Shown here in pieces: positions 22,669-34,004 of a stretch of 64,000 nucleotides of DNA. Source of the DNA: Lolium rigidum (Eukaryota; Streptophyta; Magnoliopsida; Poales; Poaceae); the NCBI RefSeq assembly GCF_022539505.1, contig NC_061508.1, positions 62,381,754-62,445,753 on the forward strand. The letters run 5' to 3'. The notes under the pieces were generated by a model. The model was not told the DNA's origin, did no database searches, and saw nothing but the letters and a program-made list of their open reading frames with translations. Both the position numbers and the translations under genes were made by a program. Each line of letters starts with the position of its first letter. Within the stretch, counting starts at the first letter, position 1.

Positions 22669-24073
22669 TTTTTTTTTACCTGGACTACGGCGGGCTTACG
22701 CCAGCATGAACCACTTTATACCAATAAAAGGAGCATACAGGGTTTCTTTTACAACACTTGAGAGGGAGCAGAGGAGCAGAAAAAGATAGAGAGGGGGCTC
22801 AGGGAGGGTCATAACCATTACACCAGGAGTTAAGGAAGGAGGTGGAGGAGGGGGTGGTACATCTATAAGCCCATAGTCTAATATCCTCAATACATCTGCG
22901 GGAAACTAAAGGGAGGTGCTCAGTGACGCCATTGAATGTTAAGGCGTTTCTACGTTTCCAGATGTTCCAGGCAATGGCCGTGTTGATGGTGGCCTCCTCA
23001 TAGGTGCAGTTGCGTTGTAGGCAGAAGTCAGAGAAACCGGAGTATGCGTCGGGGTCGAAGCCGCGGTGGAAGTACCCCCAGACTTCTATCGCTTGGGGGC
23101 AGAAGAGCAGCAGGTGGTCAGTGTCTTCATCGAGGGGACAGGAGAGGCAGGTCGCCGAGGTGGAGAGGTGGTGCCTGAACCGTCGTTCGTTCGTGGGTAG
23201 ACGCCTTTTCCGGGCAAGCCAACAGAAGATCTTGCACTTCAAGGGGGCCGCACTCCTCCAAACCATTGGCGCGACGTCATCTGTCTGCAAATGTCTGAAA
23301 GAGTTGACATAGAAACACTTGTTTGAGAGTTTTTTGTTAGAGAGGTGAGTGTCCCGTAGGTCCGGAACATCGAGGCGGAGATCCACCAGGTTTAGCTCGG
23401 TAGCCAAGACTCGAAGGTCATCTTCCGCGGCAGCAGTGAGGCGCGGTCCAAGAGAGCTGCGAAGCCCTAGAGAGAGGGTGGCCTCAACATTGATGTTGGG
23501 GCGGGTGGAGTGAGAGAAAAGGTTTGGAAAGCGCTCCTGAAGGGTTTAATCGCCCAGCCACTGGTCGAGCCAGAAGGCCGTGGAGGAGCCGTTGCCAAGA
23601 GAGACTTTAGAAATGGAGCGGAAGGAGGAGAGCCCAGCCACGATGTCCTTCCAAATGGGGGTGTCAAGGTGGTGACGATCTCCCAAGTCTCGAGAGCTGT
23701 TCCAGCCATACATACGACGGAACCAGGAAGCCCAGGGGGCCGAAGTGTCAGAGTGAAGCTTGGTGAGGAATTTGGACATGAGGGCCGAGTTTTGAGCCGG
23801 AAGGGAGATGACGCCAAGCCCCCCAAGAGTCTTTGGGGTGCAGACGCTTTCCCAGGCGACCTTGCATTGGCCGCCATGGCAGGTTTCTTCGCCGGTCCAG
23901 AGGAAAGCACGTCGCCTTTTGTCGATGGCCTCAATAACCCCAACGGGAAGGAGCCCAGCGGTCATGGCATGTGAGAGCATGGAGGTGAGGACCGAGTTGA
24001 CAAGGATCAAGCGGCCACCAATAGGGAGGCAACGGCCACGCCAACCAGAGAGGCGCATGTTGAAAGGATCGTA
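22669..24073 (-). pseudogene. 3' part of an L1-type LINE: end of ORF2 with zf-RVT domain and poly(A)
   Basis: The minus strand ends in an A-run (T-run 22669-22677 on plus), which marks the LINE 3' end. The coding part reads as the C-terminal third of ORF2: WRGRCLPIGGRLILVNSVL and RRRAFLWTGEETCHGGQCKV just after the reverse transcriptase, then the zinc-binding region with PLKCKIFCWLARKRRLPTNE and CLSCPLDEDTDHLLLFCPQA. It ends with WCNGYDPP and a stop at about 22799. Frame changes occur between 23410 and 23550. At 24073 the LINE is interrupted by an LTR element. Endonuclease and reverse transcriptase are missing from this side. Confidence 0.85.
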
Positions 24074-24796
24074 TGCCGCACCTAGAGGGGGGGTGAATAG
24101 GTGCTAACCAATTTTTAGTTCTTTTTCAATTTAGGCTTGACACAAAAGGTAAATTCTCTAGATATGCAACTAAGTGAATTTACCTATATGACAAGGATAT
24201 CAACTAAGCAAGGTATAGCTACGCAATAGTAGATAGAGTGGGAAAGAGGTAACCGAGAGTGGAGCACGCGATGACACGGAGATGATTCCCGTAGTTCCCT
24301 TCCTTTGCAAGAAGGTACGTCTACGTTTGGAGGAGTGTGGTTGCTACACAAGCCAAACCAACAGCCACGAAGGCTTCACTCAGATCTCCTGTGAGCAACG
24401 CCACGAAGGCCTAGCCCACTTCCACTAAGGGATTTCCTCGAGGCGGAAACCGGGCCTTTACAAAGTTCTTGGGGCACACATCCACAACCAAATTGGAGGC
24501 TCCCAAATCTGTAACAATACAACAATCAACAACAACACATCAACAACAAATCAACTAGGGAACCAAATAGGAACACTAGCATGAGATCCCTCAAACAAGA
24601 GAGGGGGAAATGAAGAACGCTTCGGTGAGGATGTAGATCGGTGTCTTCTCCTTCGAATATCCAAAGATCAAGAGCTTTGGTTGGGGGAGGAAGGAGATCT
24701 TGCAAATCTTGACTTTCTTGAGGTGGCTCTAATGGAGGTGGCTTGGCAGATTTCTTGTGTAATGATTGAGCAAGCAACCAAGGTAGAAGAAGGGGG

Positions 24797-24804
24797 TATT
24801 TATA
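24797..24804 (-). promoter_or_regulatory. LTR TATA box
   Basis: TATAAATA on the minus strand (GGTATAAATACC), with the palindrome cluster beginning about 35 bases upstream. Confidence 0.6.
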
Positions 24805-24840
24805 CCCCCTCTCAAAAATGAGCCGTTGTCTGCTTCCGGG

Positions 24841-25160
24841 GGCCGGATAATCCGGCCTAAGTAAGGGCCGGATAATCCGCCCCCCGGATAATCCGGCCTT
24901 CGGAACAAAACCGTGACAAAATCCGGCCAAAAGTCCGGCCCTATGCCAGAGAAGCTTTTCTTCCGGTCCTTAGCCAAAATCGGGGGGGCCGGATATTTCC
25001 AAAATATCCGGCCCGGATAATCCGGCCCTGGTACAATACCGGGACATTATCCGGGCAAATGTCCGGCCCCCATACTGCGCAGCATTTCCTCGAGGACTTA
25101 GCCAAAACCAGGGGGCCGGATATTTCAACAATATCCGGCCCGGATTATCCGGCCTGGCCA
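24841..25160. repeat. Cluster of CCGGATAATCCGG-type palindromes
   Basis: At least four full copies of CCGGAT-W-ATCCGG plus one-mismatch and expanded versions (CCGGATATTTCCAAAATATCCGG-like, with longer loops) lie in 320 bp, directly upstream of the LTR TATA box. Confidence 0.9.
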
Positions 25161-25853
25161 AACTTTTTCTGATGACTTTTGACAGACGATCAAATCCAAC
25201 ACACATGAGTAATTATCTATGTAATCCCTGTACCACTTAATCAAACATTAGTGTATCACATATATTGACATCAAACACACAAAACATAATGTGAGAGATG
25301 TTCTTTGAATCTCCCCCTTTTTGGTGTTTGATGACAATATACGGATTTGCCAAGGAATCACAATAGAGACAAGCATGATGGCAAGACATAGAGGCACTCC
25401 CCCTACAGGTGTGCATATAAGTAATTTGCATTTGAATACAAATACACAACACATAGGAGTATGGTGCCTCAACACAAGAGATATCCAACATGAGCTCTAA
25501 CAAAAGACATTGACACATATGAAGTTGAGATAGGAAGCAAGAAATCATACCCATGTGTAGATATATAATGCGGAGATATAGCATCACACACAATGTAATA
25601 TCCTTGATCTCAACAAATAGAAATCCGAAAACCATAACAATGTCTCACACCACATAGCACATAGTTTTGAACGGCACACAAACAAACCAAATAGTTCAAC
25701 TAAAGAGGGAACACAAGCAATATAAGAATGATAAACGCATATGCTTGTGCCCAAACCATGCAAATCCCCGAGAATCCTAATAGAACACTTCTCCCCCTTT
25801 GGCATCGAGACGCCAAAAAGGGGACAAGCGCGATGCTACACGTCCCATGAGAA

Positions 25854-27262
25854 TCACTCGGAGGAATCACCATCATCGGACTCGTATGCCTCTTCCTCTT
25901 CTTCCTCATCAGTGTCAGGTGCATCCGGAGAGCGGCGAGAGGTGATGGACCTTTGAAGGCAATCATCAAGATCACTCCATGGAACCTGTGCGGAGTGCCA
26001 TCCACTGTAACCCTGGTGAGCTGGAGGCTGAGGCGGGGGACCTTGATCACCACTAAGCTTGTGAAGAATAACCGCCTGAGTATGCTTAATCTCAGAACGC
26101 TCTCGGCTAGCTGCATAGTTCTCCTTATGGATCTCAATGTTCATGCAAAGGATGTGGCGCCGGAACCAACTAAGCCGGGTCACTTGCTTCCTCATAGCCG
26201 GGACATCACGATGACGAGCAGGAGCATAACCACTAGAACGAGCATCACCCATGAAAGAGTCAGGAGCAGGTACAGCTGAAGAGACTGGCTTAACCTTGTA
26301 GGCCTTCTTGACATGGTGCTAGCTTCACCAAAGGGTACCCACTCAAGTCTTCACCAACCACAGCCACAGTGTTGTTGATGAGAAGCTGAATGTAGGGAGC
26401 ATAGGGTATGGAGGTCCGGGAGACCATGGCATCATGGATCTCATGGAAGATAAAGTCCATGACATCAAGAGTGAAGTTCCGTTCCTCATTCCCATCACGA
26501 GCACACTTATAGCTGAGGTGCATAAGGTTCACAAGGACTCCCCGGAGAGCATCATTGTTACCACCACTTGGGCAAATGGTTGCCCGAAAGAACCGAAGCA
26601 GCTGATTGTATATGGGAAGCAGCCCCTTAGTATAACCAATTTTTCCTGCTGAGGTATAGAGATGCACAAGAGCATTCTTATCTGCCTGTTGTGGTCCATG
26701 AAGGCGACGACCCCCTTCAACAGGAACTCCAAGAAAACCAGCAAATTGGCGCAGAGTGGCACTGCAGTGAGTGGAGCCACGCATCCATTCCATAGTGTGT
26801 TCCTCATCTTTCTTGATTGCCAAAGTGGCAAAGAATTGCTTCACCAAAACTGGGCTATAGTCACATTGAATCTTCATGATATCATGCAAACCCAACCTTC
26901 CAGCTACCCAGATTGCATCTTCAAAGTGATTGTTTTCAGCCAGAATGTCCACATCGATAGCTTGCATGGGTCTCAGATTCTTCATGGGCTCATAGATGTC
27001 CTTGTAGATGAACTCCTGCTCCATGCACCAAGTATCTCCTACCCTCTATCTCTTCATCCCTTGGGACATCTTCATACCAGTTCTTCATGCGGATAGCGGA
27101 ATAAGAGACTGGGTCCATGGCCTTGTAGTTCTCCCTCACTTCCTTGTTCTTCTGCCTTGAAGAGACTGACTTGCGAGGTGCATTGGGTGCAAACTCGTCA
27201 CTCGATCGATCATGCCTTGAGCGTCTCCGACCACCCCGAGAAGCACCACCTGTGAGAAGCAA
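25854..27262 (-). pseudogene. Retrotransposon-borne ORF resembling the plant transposon protein family, frameshifted
   Basis: Three consecutive minus-strand frames make one protein-like reading of about 470 residues. The N terminus is basic/Ser-rich (RGGRRRSRHDRSSDEFAPNA) and leads into YSAIRMKNWYEDVPRDEEIE. The middle domain has EPMKNLRPMQAIDVDILAEN, FFATLAIKKDEEHTMEWMRG and ATLRQFAGFLGV. The C-terminal part has a helical segment and an acidic tail (DTDEEEEEEAYESDDGDSS). Frames change near 27015 and near 26290. Proteins with this middle pattern accompany grass LTR elements and are labelled putative plant transposon protein; their role is not established. No reverse transcriptase or integrase is seen, so the element appears non-autonomous here. 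Confidence 0.6.
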
Positions 27263-27397
27263 AGGCGGGTAGCAAAGGAAAGGTAATGCTCATAAGTCAT
27301 GTAAGATACAGTAATGTACTCGAGAAGCATGCTATAAGTCGGTACAAATCTAGACATGATAGATTGAAGCAAAAACTGCAGCGGCGATGAAGCTCCA

Positions 27398-27484
27398 GGC
27401 CGGATAATCCGGTGTCCTTTGGGGGCGGATAATCCGGCCCGGCCGGATAATCCGGCCGGCTCGAGGGGCGGATAATCCGGCCCT
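27398..27484. repeat. Second cluster of CCGGATAATCCGG-type palindromes
   Basis: Two full copies and two copies with a changed first base (GCGGATAATCCGG) occur within 90 bp upstream (minus strand) of the ORF that starts at 27262. Confidence 0.9.
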
Positions 27485-27553
27485 GCGAGATAAGCAGTTT
27501 TCCAATCAAAAAACATGTCTAAGACTAGATCGGCCTCATAGCATGCAAGAGGA

Positions 27554-27558
27554 GTACA
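27554..27558. repeat. Target-site duplication GTACA, left copy
   Basis: GTACA precedes the first LTR; the same five bases follow the third LTR at 41117-41121. Confidence 0.9.
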
Positions 27559-29060
27559 TGATGTCTACGGGAGCTTCTATTCTTGTAGACAGTGTTGGGC
27601 CTCCAAGAGCAGAGGTTTGTAGAACAGCAGCAAGTTTCCCTTAAGTGGATCACCCAAGGTTTATCGATCTCAGGGAGGAAGAGGTCAAAGATATCCCTCT
27701 CATGCAACCCCGCAACCACAAAGCAAGAAGTCTCTTGTGTCCCCAACACACCTAATAGGTGCACTAGTTCGGCGAAGAGATAGTGAAATACAGGTGGTAT
27801 GAATAAGTAGTAGCAACAAGCACCTGAAAAGTGCTTTGCCCAGGACAAGTAAACAAGCAGTAGTAACGCAAGCAGTAGTAACGCAAAGAAACAAGAAACA
27901 AGCAGACGATAGCGGTATTTAGGAACAAGGCCTAGGGATTACACTTTCACTAGTGGACACTCTCAACATTGATCACGTAACGTAATAGATAAATGCATAC
28001 TCTACACTTTTGTTGGATGATGAACACATTGCGTAGGATTACACGAACCCTCAATGCCGGAGTTAACAAGCTCCACAATAATGCTCATATTTTAGTAACC
28101 TTTAGTGTAAGATAGATCAACGTGACTAAACCAAGTACTAGCATAGCATGCACACTGTAATCTTCATGCATATGTAGGAGGAATAGATCACATCAATATT
28201 ATCATAGCAATAGTTAACTTCGCAATCTACAAGAGATCATGATCATAGCATAAACCAAGTACTAACACGGTGCACACACTGTTACCTTTGCACACGTGCA
28301 GGAGGAATAGAACTACTTTAATAACTTTGCTAGAGTAGCACATAGAATAGTGGTGATACAAAACTCATATGAATCTCAATCATGTAAAGCAGCTCATGAG
28401 ATTATTGTATTGAGGTACATGGGAGAGAGATGAACCACATAGCTACCGGTACAGCCCCGAGCCTCGATGGAGAACTACTCCCTCCTCATGGGAGCAAGCA
28501 GCGGTGATGAAGATGGCGGTGGAGATGGCAGCGGTGTCGATGGAGAAGCCTTCCGGGGCACTTCCCCGCTCCGGCAGGGTGCCGGAACGAGACTCCTGTC
28601 CCCGCATCTTGGCTTCGCGATGGCGGCGGCTCCGGAAGGTTTTCCGTATCGTGGTTCTCCGTATCGTGGTTTTCGCGACGGAGGCTTTATATAGGCGAAG
28701 AGGCGGCGCAGGAGGGTCGAAGGGGTGGCCACACCATAGGCTGGCGCGGCCGTAGCCCGAGCCGCGCCACCCTATCATCCGGGCCCACAGGGCCCCCTCT
28801 GGCGGCTCTCGGGTGTTCTGGATGCTTCCGGTGAAAATAGGAACCCGGGTCTTGATTTCGTCCGATTCCGAGAATATTTCGTTACTAGGATTTCTGAAAC
28901 CAAAAACAGCAGAAAACAGGAACTGGCACTTCGGCATCTTGTTAATAGGTTAGTTCCGTAAAATGCACGAATATGACATAAAGTGTGCATAAAACATGTA
29001 GGTATCATCAATAATATGGCATAGAACATAAGAAATTATCGATACGTCGGAGACGTATCA
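27559..29060 (-). repeat. LTR copy 1 (outer left, 1502 bp)
   Basis: TGATGTCTACGGG to AGACGTATCA. On its own strand it starts TGATACGTCTCCGACG. It contains a minus-strand TATA box, TATATAAAG, at 28685-28693. As the outer left copy it is the 3' LTR of the composite. Confidence 0.95.
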
Positions 29061-31614
29061 AGCATCCCCAAGCTTAGTTTCGCTCGTCCCGAGCGAGTAA
29101 AACGATAACAAAGATAATTTCGAAGTGATATGCCGTCATAACCTTGATCATACTATTTGTAAACATATGTAGTGAATGCAGCGATCAAAACAATGGTAAT
29201 GACATGAGTAAACAACTGAATCATAAAGCAATGACTTTTCATGAATAGCACTTTCAAGACAGGCATCAATAAGTCTTGCATAAGAGTTAACTCATAAAGC
29301 AATAAATCAAAGTAAAGGCATTGAAGCAACACAAAGGAAGATTAAGTTTCAGCGGTTGCTTTCAACTTGTAACATGTATATCTCATGGATAATTGTCAAC
29401 ATAGAGTAATATAACAAGTACAATATGCAAGTATGTAAGAATCAATGCACAGCTCACACAAGTGTTTGCTTCTTGAGGTGGAGAGAGATAGGTGAACTGA
29501 CTCAACATAAAAGTAAAAGAATGGTCCTTCAAAGAGGAAAGCATCGATTGCTATATTTGTGCTAGAGCTTTTATTTTGAAAACGTGAAACAATTTTGTCA
29601 ACGGTAGTAATAAAGCATATGAGTTATGTACATTATATCTTACAAGTTGCAATCCTCATGCATAGTATACTAATAGTGCCCGCACCTTGTCCTAATTAAC
29701 TTGGACTACCGGATCTTTGCAATGCACATGTTTTGACCAAGCGTCACAATGGGGTACCTCCATGCCGCATGTACAAAGGTCTAAGGAGAAAGCTCGCATT
29801 TTGGATTTCTCGCTTTTGATTATTCTCAACTTAGACATCCATACCGGGACAACATGGACAACAGATAATGGACTCCTCTTTAATGCATAAGCATGTGACA
29901 ACAATTATTATTCTCATATGAGATTGTGGATATATGTCCAAGATCGAAACTTCCACCATGAATCATGGCTTTAGTTAGCGGCCCAAAGTTCTTCTCTAAC
30001 AATATGCATGCTCCAACCATGAAGGTGGTAGATCTCTCTTGCTTCGGACAAGACGGACATGCATAGCAACTCACATGATATTCAACAAAGAATAGTTGAT
30101 GGCGTCCCCGGAAGCATGGTTATCGCACAACAAGCAACTTAATAAGAGATAAAGTGCATAAGTACATATTCAATACCACAATAGTTTTTAAGCTATTTGT
30201 CCCATGAGCTATATATTGCAAAGGTGAATGATGGAATTTTAAAGGTAGCACTCAAGCAATTTACTTTGGAATGGCGGATAAATACCATGTAGTAGGTAGG
30301 TATGGTGGACACAAATGGAATAGTGGTTGGATCAAGGATTTTGGATGCATGAGAAGTATTCCCTCTCGATACAAGGTTTAGGCTAGCAAGGTTATTTGAA
30401 ACAAACACAAGGATGAACGGTACAGCAAAACTCACATAAAAGACATATTGTAAACATTATAAGACTCCATACCGTCTTCCTTGTTGTTCAAACTCAATAC
30501 TAGAAATTATCTAGACTTTAGAGAGACCAATTATGCAAACCAAATTTTAGCAAGCTCTATGTATTTCTTCATTAATAGGTGCAAAGCATATGATGCAAGA
30601 GCTTAAACATGAGCACAACAATTGCCAAGTATCACATTATCCAAGACATTATAGCAATTTACTACATGTATCATTTTCCAATTCCAACCATATAACAAAT
30701 TAACGAAGAAGAAACTTCGCCATGAATACTATGAGCGAACCAGCGGAGCGTGTCTCTCTCCCACACAAGAATGATGAACTTATTCAAACATAAATAAAAA
30801 CAAACAGACGCTCCAAGTAAAGTACATAAGATGTGGCCGAATAAAAATATAGTTTCAAGAGAAGGAACCTGATAATTTGTCGATGAAGAAGGGGATGCCT
30901 TGGGCATCCCCAAGCTTAGACGCTTGAGTCTTCTTAGAATATGCAGGGGTGAACCACCGGGGCATCCCCAAGCTTAGAGCTTTCACTCTCCTTGATCATA
31001 GTATATCATCCTCCTCTCTTGACCCTTGAAAACTTCCTCCACACCAAACTCGAAACAAACTCATTAGAGGGTTAGTGCATAATCAAAAACTCACATGTTC
31101 AGAGGTGACACAATCATTCTTAACACTTCTGGACATTGCTCAAAGCTACTAGAAGGTAATGGAACAAAGAAATCCACCCAACACAGCGAAAGAAGCAATG
31201 CGAAATAAAAGGCAGAATCTGTCAAAACAGAACAGTCCGTAAAGACGAATTTTAAAAGGTCACCAGACTTGCTCAAATGAAAATGCCCAAATTGAATGAA
31301 AGTTGCGTACATATCTGAGCATCACTCACGTAAATTGGCATAATTTTCTGAGTTACCTACAGAGAATTAGACCCAGATTCGTGACAGCAAAGAAAGAAAT
31401 CTGGAACTGCGCAGTAATCCAAATCTAGTATTTACTTTACTATCAAAGACTTTACTTGGCACAACAAAACATAAAACTAAGATAAGGAGAAGTTGCTACA
31501 GTAGTAAACAACTTCCAAGACACAAATATAAAACAAAGTACTGTAGCAAAATAACACATGGGTTATCTCCCAAGAAGTTCTTTCTTTATAGCCGTTAAGA
31601 TGGGCTCAGCAGTT

Positions 31615-32349
31615 TTAATGATGCACTCGCAAGAAATAGTATTTGAAGCAAAAGAGAGCATCAAGAGGCAAATTCGAAACACATTTAAGTCTAACATGCT
31701 TCCTATGCATAGGAATCTTGTAAATAAACAAGTTCATGAAGAGCAAAGTAACAAGCATAGGAAGATAAAACAAGTGTAGCTTCAAAAATTTCAGCACATA
31801 GAGAGGCATTTTAGTAACATGAAAATTTCTACAACCATATTTTCCTCTCTCATAATAACTTTCAGTAGCATCATGAGCAAACTCAACAATATAACTATCA
31901 CATAAAGCATTCTTATCATGAGTCTCATGCATAAAATTATTACTCTCCACATAAGCATAGTTAATTTTATTAGTTGTAGTGGGAGCAAATTCAACAAAGT
32001 AGCTATCATTATTATTCTCATCAAGTGTAGGAGGCATAGTATAATCACAACAAAATTTACTCTCCATAGTAGGTGGCACCAAAAGACCACTATCATTATA
32101 ATCATAAATAGGAGGCAAAGTATCATCAAAGAAAATTTTCTCCTCAATGCTTGGGGGACTAAAAAGATCATGAAAACCAGCTTCCCCAAGCTTAGAACTT
32201 TCTATATTATTATCAACAATGGTGTTCAAAGCGTTCATACTAATATTACTACCAGCATGCAAATAAGATTTCATAGGTTTTTTAATTTTCGCATCAAACA
32301 ATCCATGTCTTAAATCAGGAAATAGAATAAGAAGCTCATTGTTGTCCAT
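31615..32349 (-). CDS. Gag-position ORF of the non-autonomous Gypsy family (244 aa), copy 1
   Basis: The first ORF after the primer site, beginning MDNNELLILFPDLRHGLFDA. The first 150 residues are rich in Asn, Asp and Ser with short repeated patterns (DDTLPPIYDYNDSG, DYTMPPTLDENNND). About residues 165-244 are basic and hydrophobic (FHVTKMPLYVLKFLKLHLFY, LFIYKIPMHRKHVRLKCVSN). No capsid, zinc-knuckle or protease motif is visible. It takes the position of gag but does not look like a standard gag. Copy 2 of the same ORF is frameshifted at its start. Function is unknown; it may be a relic, or a product helping packaging by a partner element. Confidence 0.55.
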   Translation of the reverse strand: MDNNELLILFPDLRHGLFDAKIKKPMKSYLHAGSNISMNALNTIVDNNIESSKLGEAGFHDLFSPPSIEEKIFFDDTLPPIYDYNDSGLLVPPTMESKFCCDYTMPPTLDENNNDSYFVEFAPTTTNKINYAYVESNNFMHETHDKNALCDSYIVEFAHDATESYYERGKYGCRNFHVTKMPLYVLKFLKLHLFYLPMLVTLLFMNLFIYKIPMHRKHVRLKCVSNLPLDALFCFKYYFLRVHH

Positions 32350-32485
32350 TATGCCAAACTAGTGTAAACAAGAAACAAAAAGATGCAATTGCAGGATCTA
32401 AAGGAAATAGCTTCGAGCACAAACACAATGGCGCCAAAAAAGTACTGTTACCTGGAACCGGAGTATGAGAGCCTTTTACCTTTCC

Positions 32486-32503
32486 TCCCCGGCAACGGCG
32501 CCA
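32486..32503 (-). other. Primer-binding site, interior copy 1 (tRNA-Asp type)
   Basis: Minus strand TGGCGCCGTTGCCGGGGA, 10 bases inside the edge of LTR 2. Confidence 0.95.
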
Positions 32504-32513
32504 GAAAAGTGCT

Positions 32514-34004
32514 TGATGTCTACGGGAGCTTCTATTCTTGTAGACAGTGTTGGGCCTCCAAGAGCAGAGGTTTGTAGAACAGCAACAAGTTTCCCTTAAG
32601 TGGATCACCCAAGGTTTATCGATCTCAGGGAGGAAGAGGTCAAAGATATCCCTCTCATGCAACCCCGCAACCACAAAGTAAGAAGTCTCTTGTGTCCCCA
32701 ACACACCTAATAGGTGCACTAGTTCGGCGAAGAGATAGTGAAATACGAGTGGTATGAATAAGTAGTAGCAACAAGCACTAGAAAAGTGCTTTGCCCGAGA
32801 CAATAAACAAGCAGATAGTAACGCAGTAAAACAGTAAACAAGCAGCGATAGCGGTATTTAGGAACAAGGCCTAGGGATTACACTTTCACTAGTGGACACT
32901 CTCAACATTGATCACAGAACAGAATAGATAAATGCATACTCTACACTTTTGTTGGATGATGAACACATTGCGTAGGATTACACGAACCCTCAATGCCGGA
33001 GTTAACAAGCTCCACAATAATGCTCATATTTTAGTAACCTTTAGTGTAAGATAGATCAACGAGACTAAACCAAGTACTAGCATAGCATGCACACTCGTAA
33101 TCTTCATGCATATGTAGGAGGAATAGATCACATCAATATTATCATAGCAATAGTTAACTTCGCAATCTACAAGAGATCATGATCATAGCATAAACCAAGT
33201 ACTAACACGGTGCACACACTCGTTACCTTTGCACACGTGCGGGAGGAATAGAACTACTTTAATAACTTTGCTAGAGTAGCACATAGAATAGTGGTGATAC
33301 AAAACTCATATGAATCTCAATCATGTAAAGCAGCTCATGAGATTATTGTATTGAGGTACATGGGAGAGAGATGAACCACATAGCTACCGGTACAGCCCCG
33401 AGCCTCGATGGAGAACTACTCCCTCCTCATGGGAGCAGCAGCGGTGATGAAGATGGCGGTGGAGATGGCAGCGGTGTCGATGGAGAAGCCTTCCGGGGGC
33501 ACTTCCCCGCTCTGGCAGGGTGCCGGAACAGAGACTCCTGTCCCCCAGATCTTGGCTTCGCGATGGCGGCGGCTCTGGAAGGTTTTCCGTATCGTGGTTC
33601 TCCGTATCGGGGTTTTCGCGACGGAGGATTTATATAGGCGAAGAGGCGGCGCAGGAGGGTCGAAGGGGTGGCCACACCATAGGCTGGCGCGGCCAGGGCC
33701 CGAGCCGCGCCACCCTATCATCCGGGGCCCACAGGGCCCCCTCCGGCGGCTCTCGGGTGTTCTGGATGCTTCCGGTGAAAATAGGAACCCGGGTCTTGAT
33801 TTCGTCCGATTCCGAGAATATTTCGTTACTAGGATTTCTGAAACCAAAAACAGCGAGAAAACGGAACCGGCACTTCGGCATCTTGTTAATAGGTTAGTTC
33901 CGGAAAATGCACGAATATGACATAAAGTGTGCATAAAACATGTAGGTATCATCAATAATATGGCATAGAACATAAGAAATTATCGATACGTCGGAGACGT
34001 ATCA
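32514..34004 (-). repeat. LTR copy 2 (middle, 1491 bp)
   Basis: It has a primer site on its left and a polypurine-like end on its right, so it serves as the 5' LTR of the left unit and the 3' LTR of the right unit. No target duplication flanks it. Confidence 0.95.

Larger units (their letters stand above)
24074..25285 (-). repeat. LTR of a minus-strand retrotransposon inserted in the LINE (right edge approximate)
   Basis: It begins TGCCGCACCTAGAGG exactly where LINE sequence stops. On the minus strand the interior ends with a polypurine tract (AAAGGGGGAGATTC, plus 25303-25316), so this is the 3' LTR. The TG edge at 24074 is clear. The other edge lies within about 25279-25300. A TATA box is at 24797-24804. 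Upstream of it lie many CCGGATAATCCGG palindromes. Confidence 0.6.
29061..32513 (-). mobile_element. Interior copy 1 (uninterrupted, 3453 bp)
   Basis: This is the interior between LTR 1 and LTR 2. The purine-rich end AAGCTTGGGGATGCT is at 29061-29075 and the primer site at 32486-32503. It is non-coding from 29076 to about 31600 apart from short ORFs. The gag-position ORF is at 31615-32349. At 31290-31295 it preserves the empty site of the Helitron found in copy 2. Confidence 0.93.

Noticed and set aside
24841..25160. CRISPR-like array of short palindromes
   Set aside because: No regular spacers and the host is a plant; the palindromes belong to an LTR.
28443..28937. Repeated ~160-185-codon ORFs in the three Gypsy LTRs (also near 33416-33973 and 40487-41032)
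   Set aside because: Both strands are open over the same GC-rich LTR segment and the frames break differently in each copy.
32486..32503. tRNA-like sequence
   Set aside because: It is only the 18 bases complementary to the tRNA 3' end, i.e. a primer site, not a tRNA gene; the same holds at 720, 39604 and 49326.
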